Part shown: positions 35,201 to 50,200 of the stretch, one piece after another | Layout of the letters: every line of letters begins with the position of its first letter | Position numbering within the stretch: the first letter of the stretch is position 1 | DNA from: Lumbricus terrestris | Lineage: Eukaryota > Annelida > Clitellata > Crassiclitellata > Lumbricidae | Reading direction: 5' to 3' | DNA length: 64,000 nt | Assembly: GCA_949752735.1 (NCBI GenBank) | Contig: OX457039.1 | Location: 27,602,420 to 27,666,419 of the forward strand | The notes under the pieces: model-generated | Databases searched by the model: none | Told to the model about the DNA's origin: nothing | The model's input: only the letters and a program-made list of their open reading frames with translations | Position numbers and translations under genes: made by a program

Positions 35201-38200
35201 ACAATGCTATCCCTATTTCTTAAATCCTGAAGGATCACATGTACCTCAGGTATAATAAAATAATATTAATTATAACAATCCTCTTAATTAATAGTAATCT
35301 CTAAGTACTTGGGGAATGAAGCACCTCAGGGCAATAGAAACAAAATAATATTATCACAGACATAACTTGGATTCTTATGGTCAGTTGTTTCAATCTGACA
35401 AGTATCAACCTCAGAAACAAATAAAGTGCTAATAATATAAAACCCATATGAACTGCTAAAACAGAACTGCGTGGAGCAAAGTCAAACCTCATATCTATTT
35501 AATTCCTGTCGTAGCTGGTCCAAGACTTGACCATTTTCTTCCAACTGTTTTGCAAGCGTAGCTGCATTTCCCAATTTGGTGTTAGAACTGTAGACATCTT
35601 GCATTTTTACCATTCCATCCCTGAAGAGCCAATAATAATAATCAAAAGTCATGAAAAACCACCATCACTATAGAGTACTGATTCTAACACTGATACAAAC
35701 CTCACCCCCAACGTTTTGGTTTACATTCCAACGTCCACATTATCATGCACCACAAACAATTTCATCAAAACAGCAGCTAATGAACTGATTAGTATAGATA
35801 GACTCCTATACAAAGCCAACTTTAGATAACTAGACAGATCTTGGTTTAATTTAAATAAACGTCAACCAATAATTTTCTTTCAAAGAAAATATTTTTCTTT
35901 CTAAGAAAATTAGTGTTTTAGTTGTTGGGAGTTCAATCCCCTAGTTCTTCTACTTCTAACTCCTTCAGCTAAATAACATCCTAACCGATGTTAGTTAGTG
36001 GAACTCAGAAAACCTTAGTCGTCAGTTGTTTCGTGTGAAATATACCAACATTAGATGCTGACCTTTGACTATTTATGTACTATTTATATACTATGGCATT
36101 GGCAATCCATAAAATTTACAACCCTGCAGTTCACAGCAGTTGTTGGAATATATTAAAGCTGCACACAATGGCACAGATGTATAAGTAATATATAAAAAAT
36201 AAGGTTTTAAAATGTGGTAATGTTGGTAAAAGATCATATAATCTGCATTTCAGCAGAATAATCAATTCTTTATTTTATTATATTTCAAAGTAAGTGATGC
36301 CTCTGAAGTCAGAAAACTTTCATGTTTTTCTCCACAGGATAACAGTGCACTGCCACTTTGAGCCCTCATCATTAATAGCTTTTATTAATCAAAACTGCCT
36401 AAGTTTTGAAAGTGTTCCAGCATGAAATTCAAATTCTTTGAGACGCTAAAGGAATGACATCATTGGGTCTTTAGTGACGATCAGCACAAGATCTATGGAA
36501 ACTTTGCAGAAAATAATTTCATACCACAGTCACCAGGCTTCACAAGCGACGTTTAGGAATTTGGATGATCATTGCTATCAAAACAGTAACAACAGAGATA
36601 CAGACTCTGAGAATGAAACATAAAAAACGTTAAGTAGTTTCTATCGATTCTCCTGAAACATTGGCAAGTCTTTGTCCTGCATGCTTTGTTTGGTCATTAA
36701 ATATGTCGCATAAATAACTCACCGTTGTGAAGTCTCTTTGGCAATGTTATTCTTTATCGCATCAATCTTAGCCAGCAGTTGCTTCTTTTGTTGAATTGGA
36801 GGAAGATGACTGAAATCTTCCTTTGGTTCGTCTTGCTATTATTAACAATAGATCTTATGAATGACCAAGAATTCAGAAATTTTTCAAAAACATCCTTTAA
36901 AGATTCAACATTTAAAATAATTGGTTTCTATTAATTTATATCGACCAGAAATGTGGAGCAGCAAAATAGAAAATATCAAATATGGAATATTCTGCTGACT
37001 AATATTTTAAGCTTACAAATGTTAGAAGACAGCCCATTGCAAATGTATATTGGTATATATTTAAAATTACTTTATTCAAGTTCACTTAGTTTTCAAAATG
37101 AGAATCTACACATAAAATAAAGATGGTTCTCCTGACTATAGCCTAAAAATGATACCAATTCAAATTCCAGCTTAATAAGCACAAGTTTACTAAATTAGCA
37201 TAAATGTAATCCAATCAACAGTCTCTTTTATTCAAATAACAGCACCTGTTAACTGCTGCAAATAAGCCAATGATTAACATTCAATTTACATATTTAGGCC
37301 AACATAGATGCATGCGTGTCGATAGTGCCCATAAATATGAGTAGTTTCCATCCATAAATTCAGTTAGGATTGAGATAGAATCATAAGTTTGGTGTTGTTG
37401 TAAAGTGAATGTGTTCCTCTTTCAAATAGCACATTGTACTCAAAAAGTCAAAAATCCTATCTAAGACTGTTTTGTGCAAATGTATCACATATTTACCCAC
37501 CTTTTGACCTCCGCCAAAGATGCCTAGTAACCCGGCACGTTTTTTTGGTTTTACTGACACAGTAAGCTTGGAATTGCTGCCACTGTTTGAATTCTTTAAA
37601 GGATTAGACAGATCTTCAAATGGAACGTCAAGAACCGGAGCAAAGCCAGTTTTAAACTTGTCGATAACCATTTGACTATCCTACAAAATACAAACCCAAA
37701 CATATGTTTGACCAGTGTCGCTTTGCAGTTCAAAATGAATATTGAACCGCCTGTGTTAAACACTTTAAATAGCGATGAGACACATTGATTTCCCAGTCAC
37801 TTTTAGTGCATGCACTACACTCTTGTCGTAAAGTGCTAAATTCAGGGAATTCCAAACAGAAAATGCAAAAATTTTGCAAGAAAATGCATGCTTTTCTATG
37901 TATGTATTGAAATTAAAATAACGCTTTGCAAAAATAATTAAGAACCTAAACCTGAATAAAACTCATCATTAACGCTTTCAAACTTACCGTAACCCAAAAA
38001 ACACAAACTGAATAAAAGGAATCATGGAGCTCTTTCATAATTAATTACCAATACAGGCACCGATTTTAAGTGTATCACATATAACTGAGCATCAATTTAT
38101 GCAAAGTAAACGAAGCTGCAGGCCTGAAATAATCATGAAAATCTAACAACTTTTAATGTTATGTACCCTTTCGCTGTCGACAAGATTTCCAGCATCAGCC

Positions 38201-41200
38201 ATTCCTTCAATGCACTTTGCAATAATAGGCAATGTCTGTTTGTCACTGTTTGCTGTGTTTCTTATGCACTCTTGGACTTTTAGGATGCGTCGCTTATCCA
38301 TATCCTGCAATTGCTGGAAGAAACAGAAGAAAACAGAAGCGCTGATTCACACACACACACACAAATTATCTTTGACGCTGAAATTTCAACCTCTCACCAG
38401 CCTAGTAGATTCTCATCAGAAAAAATTCTACCATAATTACTGTGTTCAGTCGACATTTCAGGCATGCTCAAACACCACACCTGAGGCTAAAGTTACAAGA
38501 TACCCAAACTAGAGTACAGTCAATTTTTAATTTTCACCTCGAAATGTTTTCAGTCCTTAGTATTACGTTAATCATATGCATCGATTTAAAGCAAAATATA
38601 AGATAAACAAAAGTAAGTAAAAACAAGAAGAACATATTATTGTTATTGAATCACTGCTCTGCAAAACTAAAGCTAGAACCAGCATCTTAGCTGGTTGAAT
38701 AATCCAAGTATATCTATTATTATCCATTTTATAGTAGTTTCAGTACTTGTTAGAGGTAAAATTTAGAAGGTGCCATATAAGCATTTTAACACACATAGAC
38801 ACACACCAAAGATACAAACACTACTTACAATATCGTAGCTTTGAAGGATTCTTAGAAGATGCCACATTAACACGTTGACCGCTGATTTGCTGTGTTAAAT
38901 GACTCAATGGGGGACGTGTATACACGTCCCTCGCGGCCAACGTGTTAAGCAAAAGTTTATTATTCCAGCGTAAGAGGATGTGATGCTCCTTACTTGAAAG
39001 ATCTGAGGCAAATGAACTTGGAAATGATCTGTCTGAGCGACCCGCGTTTTCTCAACTTCAGATCCATACTCCTTCTTGCTATCCTCACACATCTGTTGTC
39101 GACTTATTGAAATCTGCTTAAACTGCAAGACACGAAAACAAGAAATAAGGACTATGCTAAATGCTCAAGTCACAGAATTTGCAAAACATAACGGCATGAC
39201 ACGTGTACACGTTCATAAGTTGTAAAAATCTGCAACATACAATCAACCTCATTTAATCCTTTACCCGTTTGCCTCGAGAATATCCGCTGAAAACGGGTTT
39301 AAAATTTCAAAATGAACGGGTAAAGGGTTAAAGATATCTTTCAAAGTGGTTAAAACTAGGTCCAATTCTCAAAGATTTGTAATTAGCTCTTTGTGTACTA
39401 CAGGCAAAAATAATAAAATTGAAAAAATTGCAGGCAGGCTGTAGTCACAAAATTGCAGCACTATGGATGCTTAGTAAAGCAACCAGAAGATAGACATTAA
39501 CTATCAATTTGAGCAATCAATAAGTTAAAGTTACCCATTGCTAACTTAGACAGACCTACTAAGTCAGTAAAATTTAAAGTGTTGCCCACAGAAGAAATTC
39601 AGTCTAAAAATGATTAAGAAGAATTTTTTTGCTAGCCATCCACAACTGAATATTGGAAAAAACAGCAGTTTAGCCACCAATTTAGTCACTGAATAGTACG
39701 ACTGGATGTGGAACAAATAAATTAAAAGAATAGCTGCATATCATCAGCACACTAAGCAGTCAAGAGTATGGTAGGCAAGTAGCAAAGACCAAATGCGATA
39801 GTTATATAATTAAACAGTTTAGCCAGCACAGAACCTTATGGTGCACATAAAAGTCAAGACTGCAGGGTCCATAAGTTTGCTGATTTATACAAATTGAATA
39901 AGAACAAAGGTGCAGTTAGGATGCAAATCAACTGAGAGTGGGAGCAGACAGATTGAACCATTGTTCAAGGTAGTGAATGAATGCATCATAATCACTTTGT
40001 GTCCAAATGGTAGACAGGGCCAAGAATATAAAGCAACTACTTCTCATTATTCGTGGAGCTGATTATGTGATTTTAATGGCAAGCAGTGAATTTAAAGTGG
40101 AATGACATTTATGGTTTGAGAAGAAAAGCGATTTGTCGGACAAGAGAGTTGATGCCATTAGCAACTGCTTTCTCTAAGATTTTGCAAAAGAAATATATGA
40201 ACAAATGTTCAGCCCAATAGGTCAAACTTATTGACAAACTAAGGAAGCAACTCTTATGTAAGTAATAATCAGTTGACAAATGTTTCAAATTGCAAGAATA
40301 CAACCAATTACCTCCATGAAACACGTGATGGAATATTGAAAGTGGTTTGTTAAAATTTGTTTTCTATTTAATTGTTTTCCACCGCACTGCATATGACCCA
40401 CTTGAACGTTCCAGTTTAAAGTCATAGTTGTAATGATTTTCTTTGGTTAACACAGCAGCAAACAGTTCTTCAGAAATGTGTAACAGCTTAAATGTTTTCA
40501 ATGATCATTTCAGTGAATCAAACTACAATGAGATAAATCTATATAAATCAACAAGGGAGTGATTTACCTTTTCAACTTCTGCTCTAGATAGACTGACATC
40601 TTGGTCGCCCTTCTTAAAAGCTTCTTGGGCCTTTTCAGCTTCCCGGAATGCCTTTTCATATGCCTTCTTTGCCTACAACGTTTTCAGTCAATTCCAGTGT
40701 TAAGATGCAATAGTATGCACAATGAATTGCTGTCAAATTCCACGCATGCAATACTGAACTTTGCAAGATACATAACAAAAATTGCAGTCCAAATGTATTG
40801 CATTGTATATAGATGCAAACTCCATAGGGAGCTTTAGACATGGATCATAAAGCACACATCATCATTTGTATGGCAAAGATCTTCACCCTGTTGACGTGCC
40901 TCGATTACTACTTCTCCATCCCTGCAGGTCTACCCAAATTTTATTCGACACCACTTTTTACACTTTTCAATCTACTTAATTTACACCTGCTTATCTACAT
41001 CGGCCAGATTTCTTTTCACGCAGCAGAGCTGAGGAGGGGTCCTTAAAAGGAACTGAAGCCAATGTCTTGATACAAGCGTGCATACACAAAATATGAAAAT
41101 GGGTTAAAATATAAAAATGGGTTCAAACTATCTATTTCAGAGCAACAACTATATAAGGTAAATAAATACAAACCATAGAAGTCAGTTAAATAAATGCAGT

Positions 41201-44200
41201 TAGGATAAATTCTATGTGTAATTTCCAATGATATGGAACCTTCGGAGGCAATATGGCAGGTAAAATGGTATCAGGATCCTCAATCAGTTCTTATAACTTG
41301 CCATAGATGTCCACTAAAACATTCATATTAAATAATTCTGGCATGATGTATCAGATCAATAGCACCAAATAAGCTGTAGTCAAAACGAGAGGACAAAGAG
41401 GAAGAGAAAATAACAGCGATTAACATGAATCAGACCATGACTCATATGGGAAAAGAAAGTATGAGTTTCTGAACGTGCTCCATTCAGACGATTTCATTAC
41501 TGAAAGCGTTACATATTTGTAGTAAAAGACATTAATTACATAAATGTCTCAAAGCATAATTACATACAGCATATGTGAGACGACAACAAAGAAAATCCTA
41601 ATACCTTGTCGAGCTGTGATAACTGGGCTTGTACAATGGCATCCTGCTTTGCAGCATCTTGCAACAACTGGAAATAAACATCCACAGAATATATAATTTA
41701 TATAATATGTAAATAACATACCGAAAAATGAACCAAAGATGAATTACATTTTAAGCTGAAATATAATATATATTTATATAATTTATATAAATTACATATA
41801 AAGCGCTCAATATTCAAATCTTGTGCAGGCGTTTGTTAAGTCCATCCTTTATTCACAAATTGTTTATGCAATTTTTTCCATCATAAATTCTTATTTCAAT
41901 GCAAATATTTAAATGCAACAATTTAGCATCTATACTGAAAGACATTTTCAGTAAAGAAAATAACCATAGTTGTAAAAAAGGTTTTTTCCTTTTTTATTCT
42001 TTCACAAAAAATGTCGTTTTTTTCGTTTTTTATTTTTCGCATCGTTTTTCATTTTATATGTAACTTTATTTATTTATTGTCCATTAATATTTTCCTTAAT
42101 TTTCCGTGTTTATTTTATTTTCATCGTTTTTTTACATCTATGAAAATAACTGAATCGATTTTAGACCACTTACTATCACCATTCACTAAGTCTATAAAAC
42201 ATACAGACAGCCACATAAAAAACACATCATTACATCTACTGTGAAACAATCACAGCAATTACCACCATTTTTAAGAGACTCTTCATTAACATTTTTTAAA
42301 ATACAGTATTAGCAATTAGTAAGAAATCAAACTGATTAGCTACATTACTTTCAAACATTTTGTTTCGAACAATTCAATTCTCCTTTGCTCATATCTTTTG
42401 AAGCAATGTTTTTACAACTAATAACATGCAATGTAAAAAATTTAGAACCGTTAGAAATGCAGATGTGTTATGTGTCACTTTGTTAATATTTTATTCCTCA
42501 ACATAATTCTGTCTCAAAATTTTACAAATTAATGTGCAAGCCCCAAAGTTGATAAATACAGGAAACGTTGGGAAAAATCATACGAAATCCTTAAAATTCT
42601 GTTAGCCAAATAAAATGTTTTAAAAACCTTCTAAATATTACTACTTGTATCAAACAAGTTTGTAGCTGAAGGTGAACAGCTTCAAAACAGTTGATATAGT
42701 TCAAAAATTAATTTAAACAGTTTCTTATGGTGTCAGACTTCATAATGTTCGTACCCATAGCCGTCTTTCGATCCCAAAAACAATTGCCTCAGCTTTGAAA
42801 TCCTAAACTTATGCTTCATCAAACATATTTGTTTGGAAGAATTTACAAAACATGGCAGTCTAAAGACATAATTAATTTAGGGAGACAGCAGATGATGAGC
42901 AAAGAGACTTGACTACCAAGAAGCAGGCAGAGAATGGCTGAGGACACAGTAAGGAATTGTCACAATTGAAACTAAAATATTGGTGGATGTAAAGTTAACA
43001 AATATCGTCTCCTAAAATTCTAACTTTATCAAGTCCATGGAAAACCAATTCAAGAGATTTTTCAGAATGTGCAATGCTTCTTTTACTGCTATGGATATAA
43101 ACAAAATGGTAAATATAGCTAATTATAGGCCAAAGAGGGTTGTTTTGATTCCATGGTCCTTAAAAACTTACAGATGCAAAAGATTTAAGGGTTTCTCATT
43201 TTCTGGACATATATACAGTCATCAATAGATATCACATGACTGAGTAGCCACCCTGCTTGTAATGCAAAGCAAACTGCCTGCTCCACAGGACATTTGGTCA
43301 ACAAAGAAGATATTCATTGAACCATTTTACCACCACAGATGTGATATCAACATATCATATTATGCACCCTTGCCACAAGTACAAGTACAGTATTAGCAGT
43401 ATACTCGCTCAAGCTGCCCTAGTCATGAAATCAATGTGCATGTTTCCTGTAATAAGCACACAGGTTTCATTAGGTTGATCAATAGTCAGCAAGGCTGAGA
43501 AATGGGCAGCAGCTGAGAAAAATGGATTCTCCGCCAGTGCAAATGCCAACTTCCCACACTTTTATCTAGCTTGAACTGCTTTCCACTAGAATTGTGGCTC
43601 CAGCCATTCAGATTTTCTCTTACCCTGTTCTGAAATCACCTGAAGTAAATTTCTTTTGCTAGACATAGCACTGATTTAGGATTGGAGCACCTCTGAAAGT
43701 TGAGCAGCATTTTTTATTTATTTTTGTTTAAAATCATAATAATTTCTCACTCACTCCACCCAATGCTGCATTAGCTCTTGTCCGCACATGTTGTTAGAAG
43801 GATCAACAACCGCAAAGTTTTCTACAGGGCCCTCAATCTGGCAATTTGAGCAATGAACATGTTGCTACACCTGTATGCGGTTATTCAAAATTTCATAATA
43901 GCTTGCATCATAAATGTCACAAACTCAATAGGCTTGATTCACTACCCTTACTTTCCTCAGGACCAACCATCCTTTAAGAAATTTTGCTTAAAACGGACTC
44001 CCATCTTTTCTCAGCGATTCCGATGGATAAAGGGCATGCGCTACATTCTTTGCCTGTCCATGTTAAAAACTTGCATTTATTCTCTTCACAGCAGGTTGAA
44101 AAATCTTGTTATTCCTCCCGCTGATAGCTTGATGTGAAAAACCTACATAACTATGATAATACATAAGGCCAAAGAAAAATTTGATGTGTTTCTGGCAATG

Positions 44201-47200
44201 CAACTGAGTTGCTGCTTTCTCTATAAAGACTGTGAAAAGATCCACTGGTCAGAAAAAAAGTGTGAACACACCCTCCAGAAGACGCATAATGCCTTACAGT
44301 ATAATCAAAAACAGTCAAAAAATTACAAAGCAACTACATGGTGGAATAAGACAGCATTTGAGCCAAACTTCCAATTGCATTCTCAAAAATTAATCTCTAG
44401 GTGCATAAAACCATGGAAAAAACTCAGAAATCATGCAAGGATTATGCATCTTTTAGAGGGAGTGTTAAGCCTTAATAGAGTGGAATGACTGTGATAAAAA
44501 CATGAACAATGTTTTTATTTGTTCATACTTGTGCATTAACCCTTCAATGCCAGCCAGGGTGCAGAACTATGACATCATAGACCTGTGCATTCACTAAAGC
44601 AGATGAAATTTTACAAGAAAATGAGACTGATTTTAATATGCAGTCACAGGAACTAAAATTATATACTTTTCAAAATCCTATAAATGCACATTAAATCAAA
44701 GAATTTCATTAAATGAGACATATACGATAAATGCAAGACACATACATTTTGCACATTTTTGATTAAAATCCTAAGTGAGCAAAACATAAATTTTATCAAA
44801 TTTTGCTGATTCCCTAGCAATGTTATAAGCCGACATCATCTGACTCATTTATCTGACTCATTTTGATTACCTTGGTCAGAAATTAAGTTTTGCGTCTGCA
44901 TGTATCATAAGCGTTGAAGCATAGGTTTCATGTTTAACAGCAAGATAATTCCAGCCATAAAAATGTCAACATTTTTGGTGTAGTAAGAGCATGAATTCCT
45001 AGCTCATTCTGAGTACACACTTGACAACCTGTCACCATCATTAAATAATAAAACAATCCTTTAATGGATTACATGTGAGTCACCGCATGCATTTCGCCAT
45101 AATTAAAAGTTATTTAGTCACAATCTGAAGCTACCACATTTTTTTACCCACCAACCAACTAATCTAGCAAATCAGGTCCATGAATTATGAGCTGTCAACT
45201 ACATCCCCAAACCTGCCATCTCATGGCCTCACAGGCAACAGAGTGCTGGACATTTTAAAGCCACATTTGAACATATGACTTACAGCATCATTATGGCTGG
45301 TTTTCTGGGTGCAACATTAGTTAATGCCTTGTGTATCAGACACCATCACCACCACAGAAAGTCAAATATTACAAGAAATTATAGAAATTCTTTCAAAATA
45401 ATCATTCTGCAATTCGGTTAGGTTTCAGATGCATGTATTCATGGCCCAAGTGGCACCTTTAGATTGGAAAAGGTTTTTAGTCCTGTTAGAAGCGAGGCAC
45501 TGATGATCCATGCAAGCATAAACGCAAGTCTTGAATTAAATTAAATTAAATAGCAGAAAGAGAAATCTCTGATCGTAACCTTCTTTCGTTCCTGCTTCAG
45601 AGCCTGTACCGTATCGAGTAACTCCTTGAAGACGTTACTCTGCAACGCTTCAGCTATGCTTTCGTGCTGACCAGCCAAGTCGTGCAGTTCTTTAACCATT
45701 GTTTCAAAACCCTTGCTTGTTGTAAACCTGTGAGAATAAATAAACAGAAATGCCGGTAAATCTTTTGATTGGCAGCAAGATATCAAACAACGGCAAACAA
45801 AAAAAATAACTTAAGTAAAGAAACTTAATCTTGCAATAAACACACAAATAGCTATCAGGGCAGAATTTTCCGTCTGCCATTCTGTGTAGGCTACAAACAC
45901 TAAAAAAACAGAGTTTAGAGCTAGAAAACAGAGAAAATCATAATATTAGGTTTATTTAAGTTGAGAAGAATTAGTCTGAATTACTGCACTTCCTCTACTG
46001 GATTCCACTCAAAACAGCCTTTATATTTATCAGTTCTTGACAATGCACAATGTAAAACAATATACGATGATATATGATGTATATTCGTTTAATAAGAAGC
46101 GGGTTGACATACCACAACCGGGTACAAATAGTTAGGCCAGAAAAAAATAATGTTGTGTTTCCGGTAACCCGACCGACCCTCTTTTATCGCCGCGACTCAA
46201 ATAATTTTGTAAAAAAATTTTATTTAAAAAAAATTATTTGCAAAAAAAAATTTTTTATTAAAAATTTTTAATTTTTTTTTCTTCAAAATTTGTATTGACA
46301 TAATACGGTGACATTGCCTTCCGTATAGAGTTGGATCTTAGGCAAAAAAAGTTGTGTTTCCGGTAACCCAACCGACTCACTTTTATTGCAGCGACTTGGA
46401 AAATTTTGCATAAATTTTGTTATTTACATTGACATTGCCTTAGAGTTTCACGCCTGCCTAACTACTTCCTGGTTGCCAGTCTTGAGAAACCTCTAGCCTT
46501 ATCATTTTCACTTGAGCCACCTATAACGGTGACTAGGGAAAATAAATCTAGCAACCTCTAGGTGCAACTAGCCACTGGCTCGGCCAGTCTGGAACGACCC
46601 CTAGCAGTGATGTTTTGTTCGCACTCATCTTCCCCTTCCCTTCATCTTACCAGAAAAGATATCAACAAAATGAAATTAATAGAATTGTTTTCTAGAGCAA
46701 TTTTAGGTACAGACAGTCGGGAAATAGGCAGTTTATACTTGCTTAGAACACGTACTTTGTTGCAGCGTGTACCTTCATGCAAAAAAGAGTAGTTGGGTAT
46801 AATTTTTCGGAGTCACTGTATAAAAATATTTTACCAAAATAAAAATATTTTTCGACCTACCTACCCAATTTTTTAGAGCTCTGTTACCGGAAACACAGCA
46901 TTATTTTTTTTGGCCTTAACATGCGACAACACTGTGGCCGCCTGTGAGGCACTGGTAGACATCACACAGAAGTAATAATAAAATAATAATATAAAGCTAT
47001 AATGTGTTAAAGTAAACAGCAGCAGCAGCTATAAACAGGCATCCATCATCATAGCGTAGGACTAGGAAGCAGCCGTCAGGTCAATGATGCTGAGAGTCAG
47101 AGGAAAATGGCCATTTCTTAAGTGACCAGTAGGTTCTGGGATTGTTCCACTAAGATGAGCAGGATGATTCTGATGCAGCATAAATTATTCTTTTATACAT

Positions 47201-50200
47201 CATATTACAACTCATATTAAAGTGACATCAAAAGCAATTGTCTTTGTATGCGGTGTCCACTGAGAATAGAAAGTAAAACACTCAGTCAAAGCTCAATTCT
47301 ACGCTGGTGCATCTTTAAATGTTTAAACTGACTTCAAAATCATGTCAGCATATCTCATTATCACTGTCTGGAGATGACAACTGATGGGACAGATGTTTAG
47401 GGGAGGTTCTGCTGGACTATTTGCCAGGTCATCCGCTCACCTCAATCACTAAAGTCTTCTGTAACTATAGGGGTAGACAGACCCGATACCAGGCATTACT
47501 TTTGGTATGACAAGTCGTGTCAATAGATTAGATCAGCTAGCAACTGACATGCATGGGATATCAGCAATGCAGCATAAAGAATTACACATGTTGTCAAATT
47601 AGGGCCACCAGAAATTTGCGCCCAAAAATCGAAAAAATTGCGCACCAAAACGACAAATTTGCGCGAATTTTGCGCAAGTTCAAAAATCAAAATGTTCGTT
47701 ATTTTTTCATTGAATCAGTGTACCAAAGTATCTAACAGTGTATTTGTCATTAATTTAGTGTAAAGCTTTGGCATTCTAGAAATTAGATTATCAAGCCAAA
47801 AATGCAGTTATAAAGTTCCTTTAACCATAAGATTAGTAGGTCTATTCAGACGATCCAAATAATTTTAATTTTGCAAAATTCACGCCCACCGAAATCTACG
47901 CTCATTACAAATGTAACTTCAAAATAGTATTATATTTGCCTATATTATACTGAATCACCAAGTTACACAATACACAACGTGCTGAGTACTAGCCTTCCGT
48001 CTTTCTGTGTACGCCTGACGCCTATAGAATGCGTTCGTTCTGTCATAAGCCAAGACAGCAAGCAACGCTGCTGTGTGACCGCTTTAAGAAACTTCGTCTA
48101 ACACATTCTATTGTGTGGTCATGAAGTTCTGGAATTTTTTATGCTATAAGTTTGTGCGATACTACCAAAATATCGATCTTTAACTAAAAATTTATCTATA
48201 ATTTCATCCTTTTTGGCGGCCACCATTTTGATTATCGCACTTCGGTCGTCGTTGCTATGTTGAAATGTCATGGGCCGCAGTGATTTTAAGTCAATCAAAG
48301 CCCAATTTAGATAAATTAGCAAGATTTTGTCAAAATTTGCGCTAAAATCGCGCGGATTGCCAATTTTTGCGCTGTTGCGCCAAACCTGGAAATTTGCGCA
48401 AAATTTGCGCTGCGCAAGATCGCGAATTTCTGGGGGCCTATCAAATAGGCCTATATATAGCAGCTGAGCTCACGCTACAGTCACCACAGAGACTCAATGC
48501 TATATGGTTAGCCTAATTACAGCTGTGTTAGGACTTTCTATGTACTAAAATTAATCTTAGCTAGTAATACTAGTGATCATAGACCTGATAGCTTCATCAC
48601 CTCAGCGGGATCTAATTTTGCAGCTGAGGTCATAAATAATGGTGCCATAAAAACACAAAATAACAAGGCACTAAACAACATTCGTTACAAATCTTAATTT
48701 ACATTAAAAACTGAATTTTACCACATAAAAACACATTTACAAAATATGCAGGTGCTTTTGCCTGGTAAATATGCATACATACTCACTAATGTTAATAACA
48801 AATTTTACATCTCTGAGGGGCAACTCTTAAAAATGAATTGTTTTCCAATGATGAGTGACAGGTAGCTACAGTCAGGGTCCCACTCAGAATGGGCTGGGGT
48901 AAGAAGGACAATTTCTGCTAAAAATTCTGACAACCTTATGGGATGAAATGTTTTAAAATAATGAGCTATAAGGAATGACAGAAAAAATCCTTAAATTTCT
49001 GTTTGCATGCCTGTTTGATCAACCAGAACACCTATATATTCATGAAAATACAGAAAATTGCTTTATTGAAACTAACCCATCCTCATCCTTCTTCTTTGGT
49101 GAATAGCTTTTTACAAGTTTTCTGTCAAAAATAAACAGTTAAGTACAATTTTAAAGGAAAACTAAACAAACAGGAACCAGCAGAATAATGTTCAAATAGG
49201 TACCAGCAGAGTAAATGAAGTCATATAATTATACATTGTGGTCCCATCTGTGATGCATTCAGTTATCAGAAGCCTTCAGTAATCAGAAGCCAACAACAAG
49301 TAATTTTTCTCATTAAGCTGAGCACTAATAACAGTGCTTCCGGCATTTGCTATACATATAGAACGACATAAATTTTAAGTATTTAAATTCACTCTGATTA
49401 GAGTGATTTCGCCAGAGCCACCAGTTTCCAAAATTTTACATCAACCTCATGGTAACATTAACATGGATGAAGGATTCCTATGTTTAAAACTAAACAAATT
49501 CAGCAGCACAAGTGTCTAATGCACAAGACATCGATCAATGGAGTTCAACCACATACACCTTACATAGAAAACATCTTCAACTGATTTAAGAATTTCTATT
49601 TCAGCACATACCATAGAGCAATAGTGGCTTGTACAATGTACATGGAAGTCCACTCTCAAAATTCTGAGGTGCCAACCTTAGCAAAGTTATATCAATCAAT
49701 CAATCATAATCTACCGGTATATAGTGCCCTTTCAAGGTAGCTACTCAGAGGCGCTCCCGGCTGAGATCAAGCAAAAAAACAGTCTTCAACAGTTTGTGGA
49801 ATTAAGAACAGCTTGGGAGGTGTCGCATAGTCAAATTCATATACCCGGTATATCTCCAAATTATAAGATCTTAGAGTTATTAATGCTCAAACACAGGTAA
49901 AATATACAGCGAACTTTTATTTAGTAATCATTGGAAAGTGGAAAAGCAATAAAAAAGTGTCTATTACTGTTGCCAGATTATGTTTGCCCCAAATAAAAAT
50001 ACACGCACACAGTTTACACATCGCAGAAACCTCTATCTCTGCCTTGTGATCTCAAGTTCAATCATGCCGTCATGGGATAAGAACTACTTAAGCGAAATCT
50101 GCTGTGCGTGAGTACCTGTGTCATGTTAATGTGCACTAATACTGCACTATAACCCTCTACTGATAGTCCTCTGTTGCAGCCCACAGATCATTATCAACCC

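Larger units (their letters stand above)
45728..49076 (-). other. Intron 3 of the CIP4-like gene
   Basis: About half of it is two DNA transposon insertions (46135-46915 and 47602-48438). The rest is AT-rich and shows no coding signal. Confidence 0.7.

Noticed and set aside
46074..46271. 65-codon ORF
   Set aside because: Lies in the Harbinger-like element's A/T-rich part; composition only.
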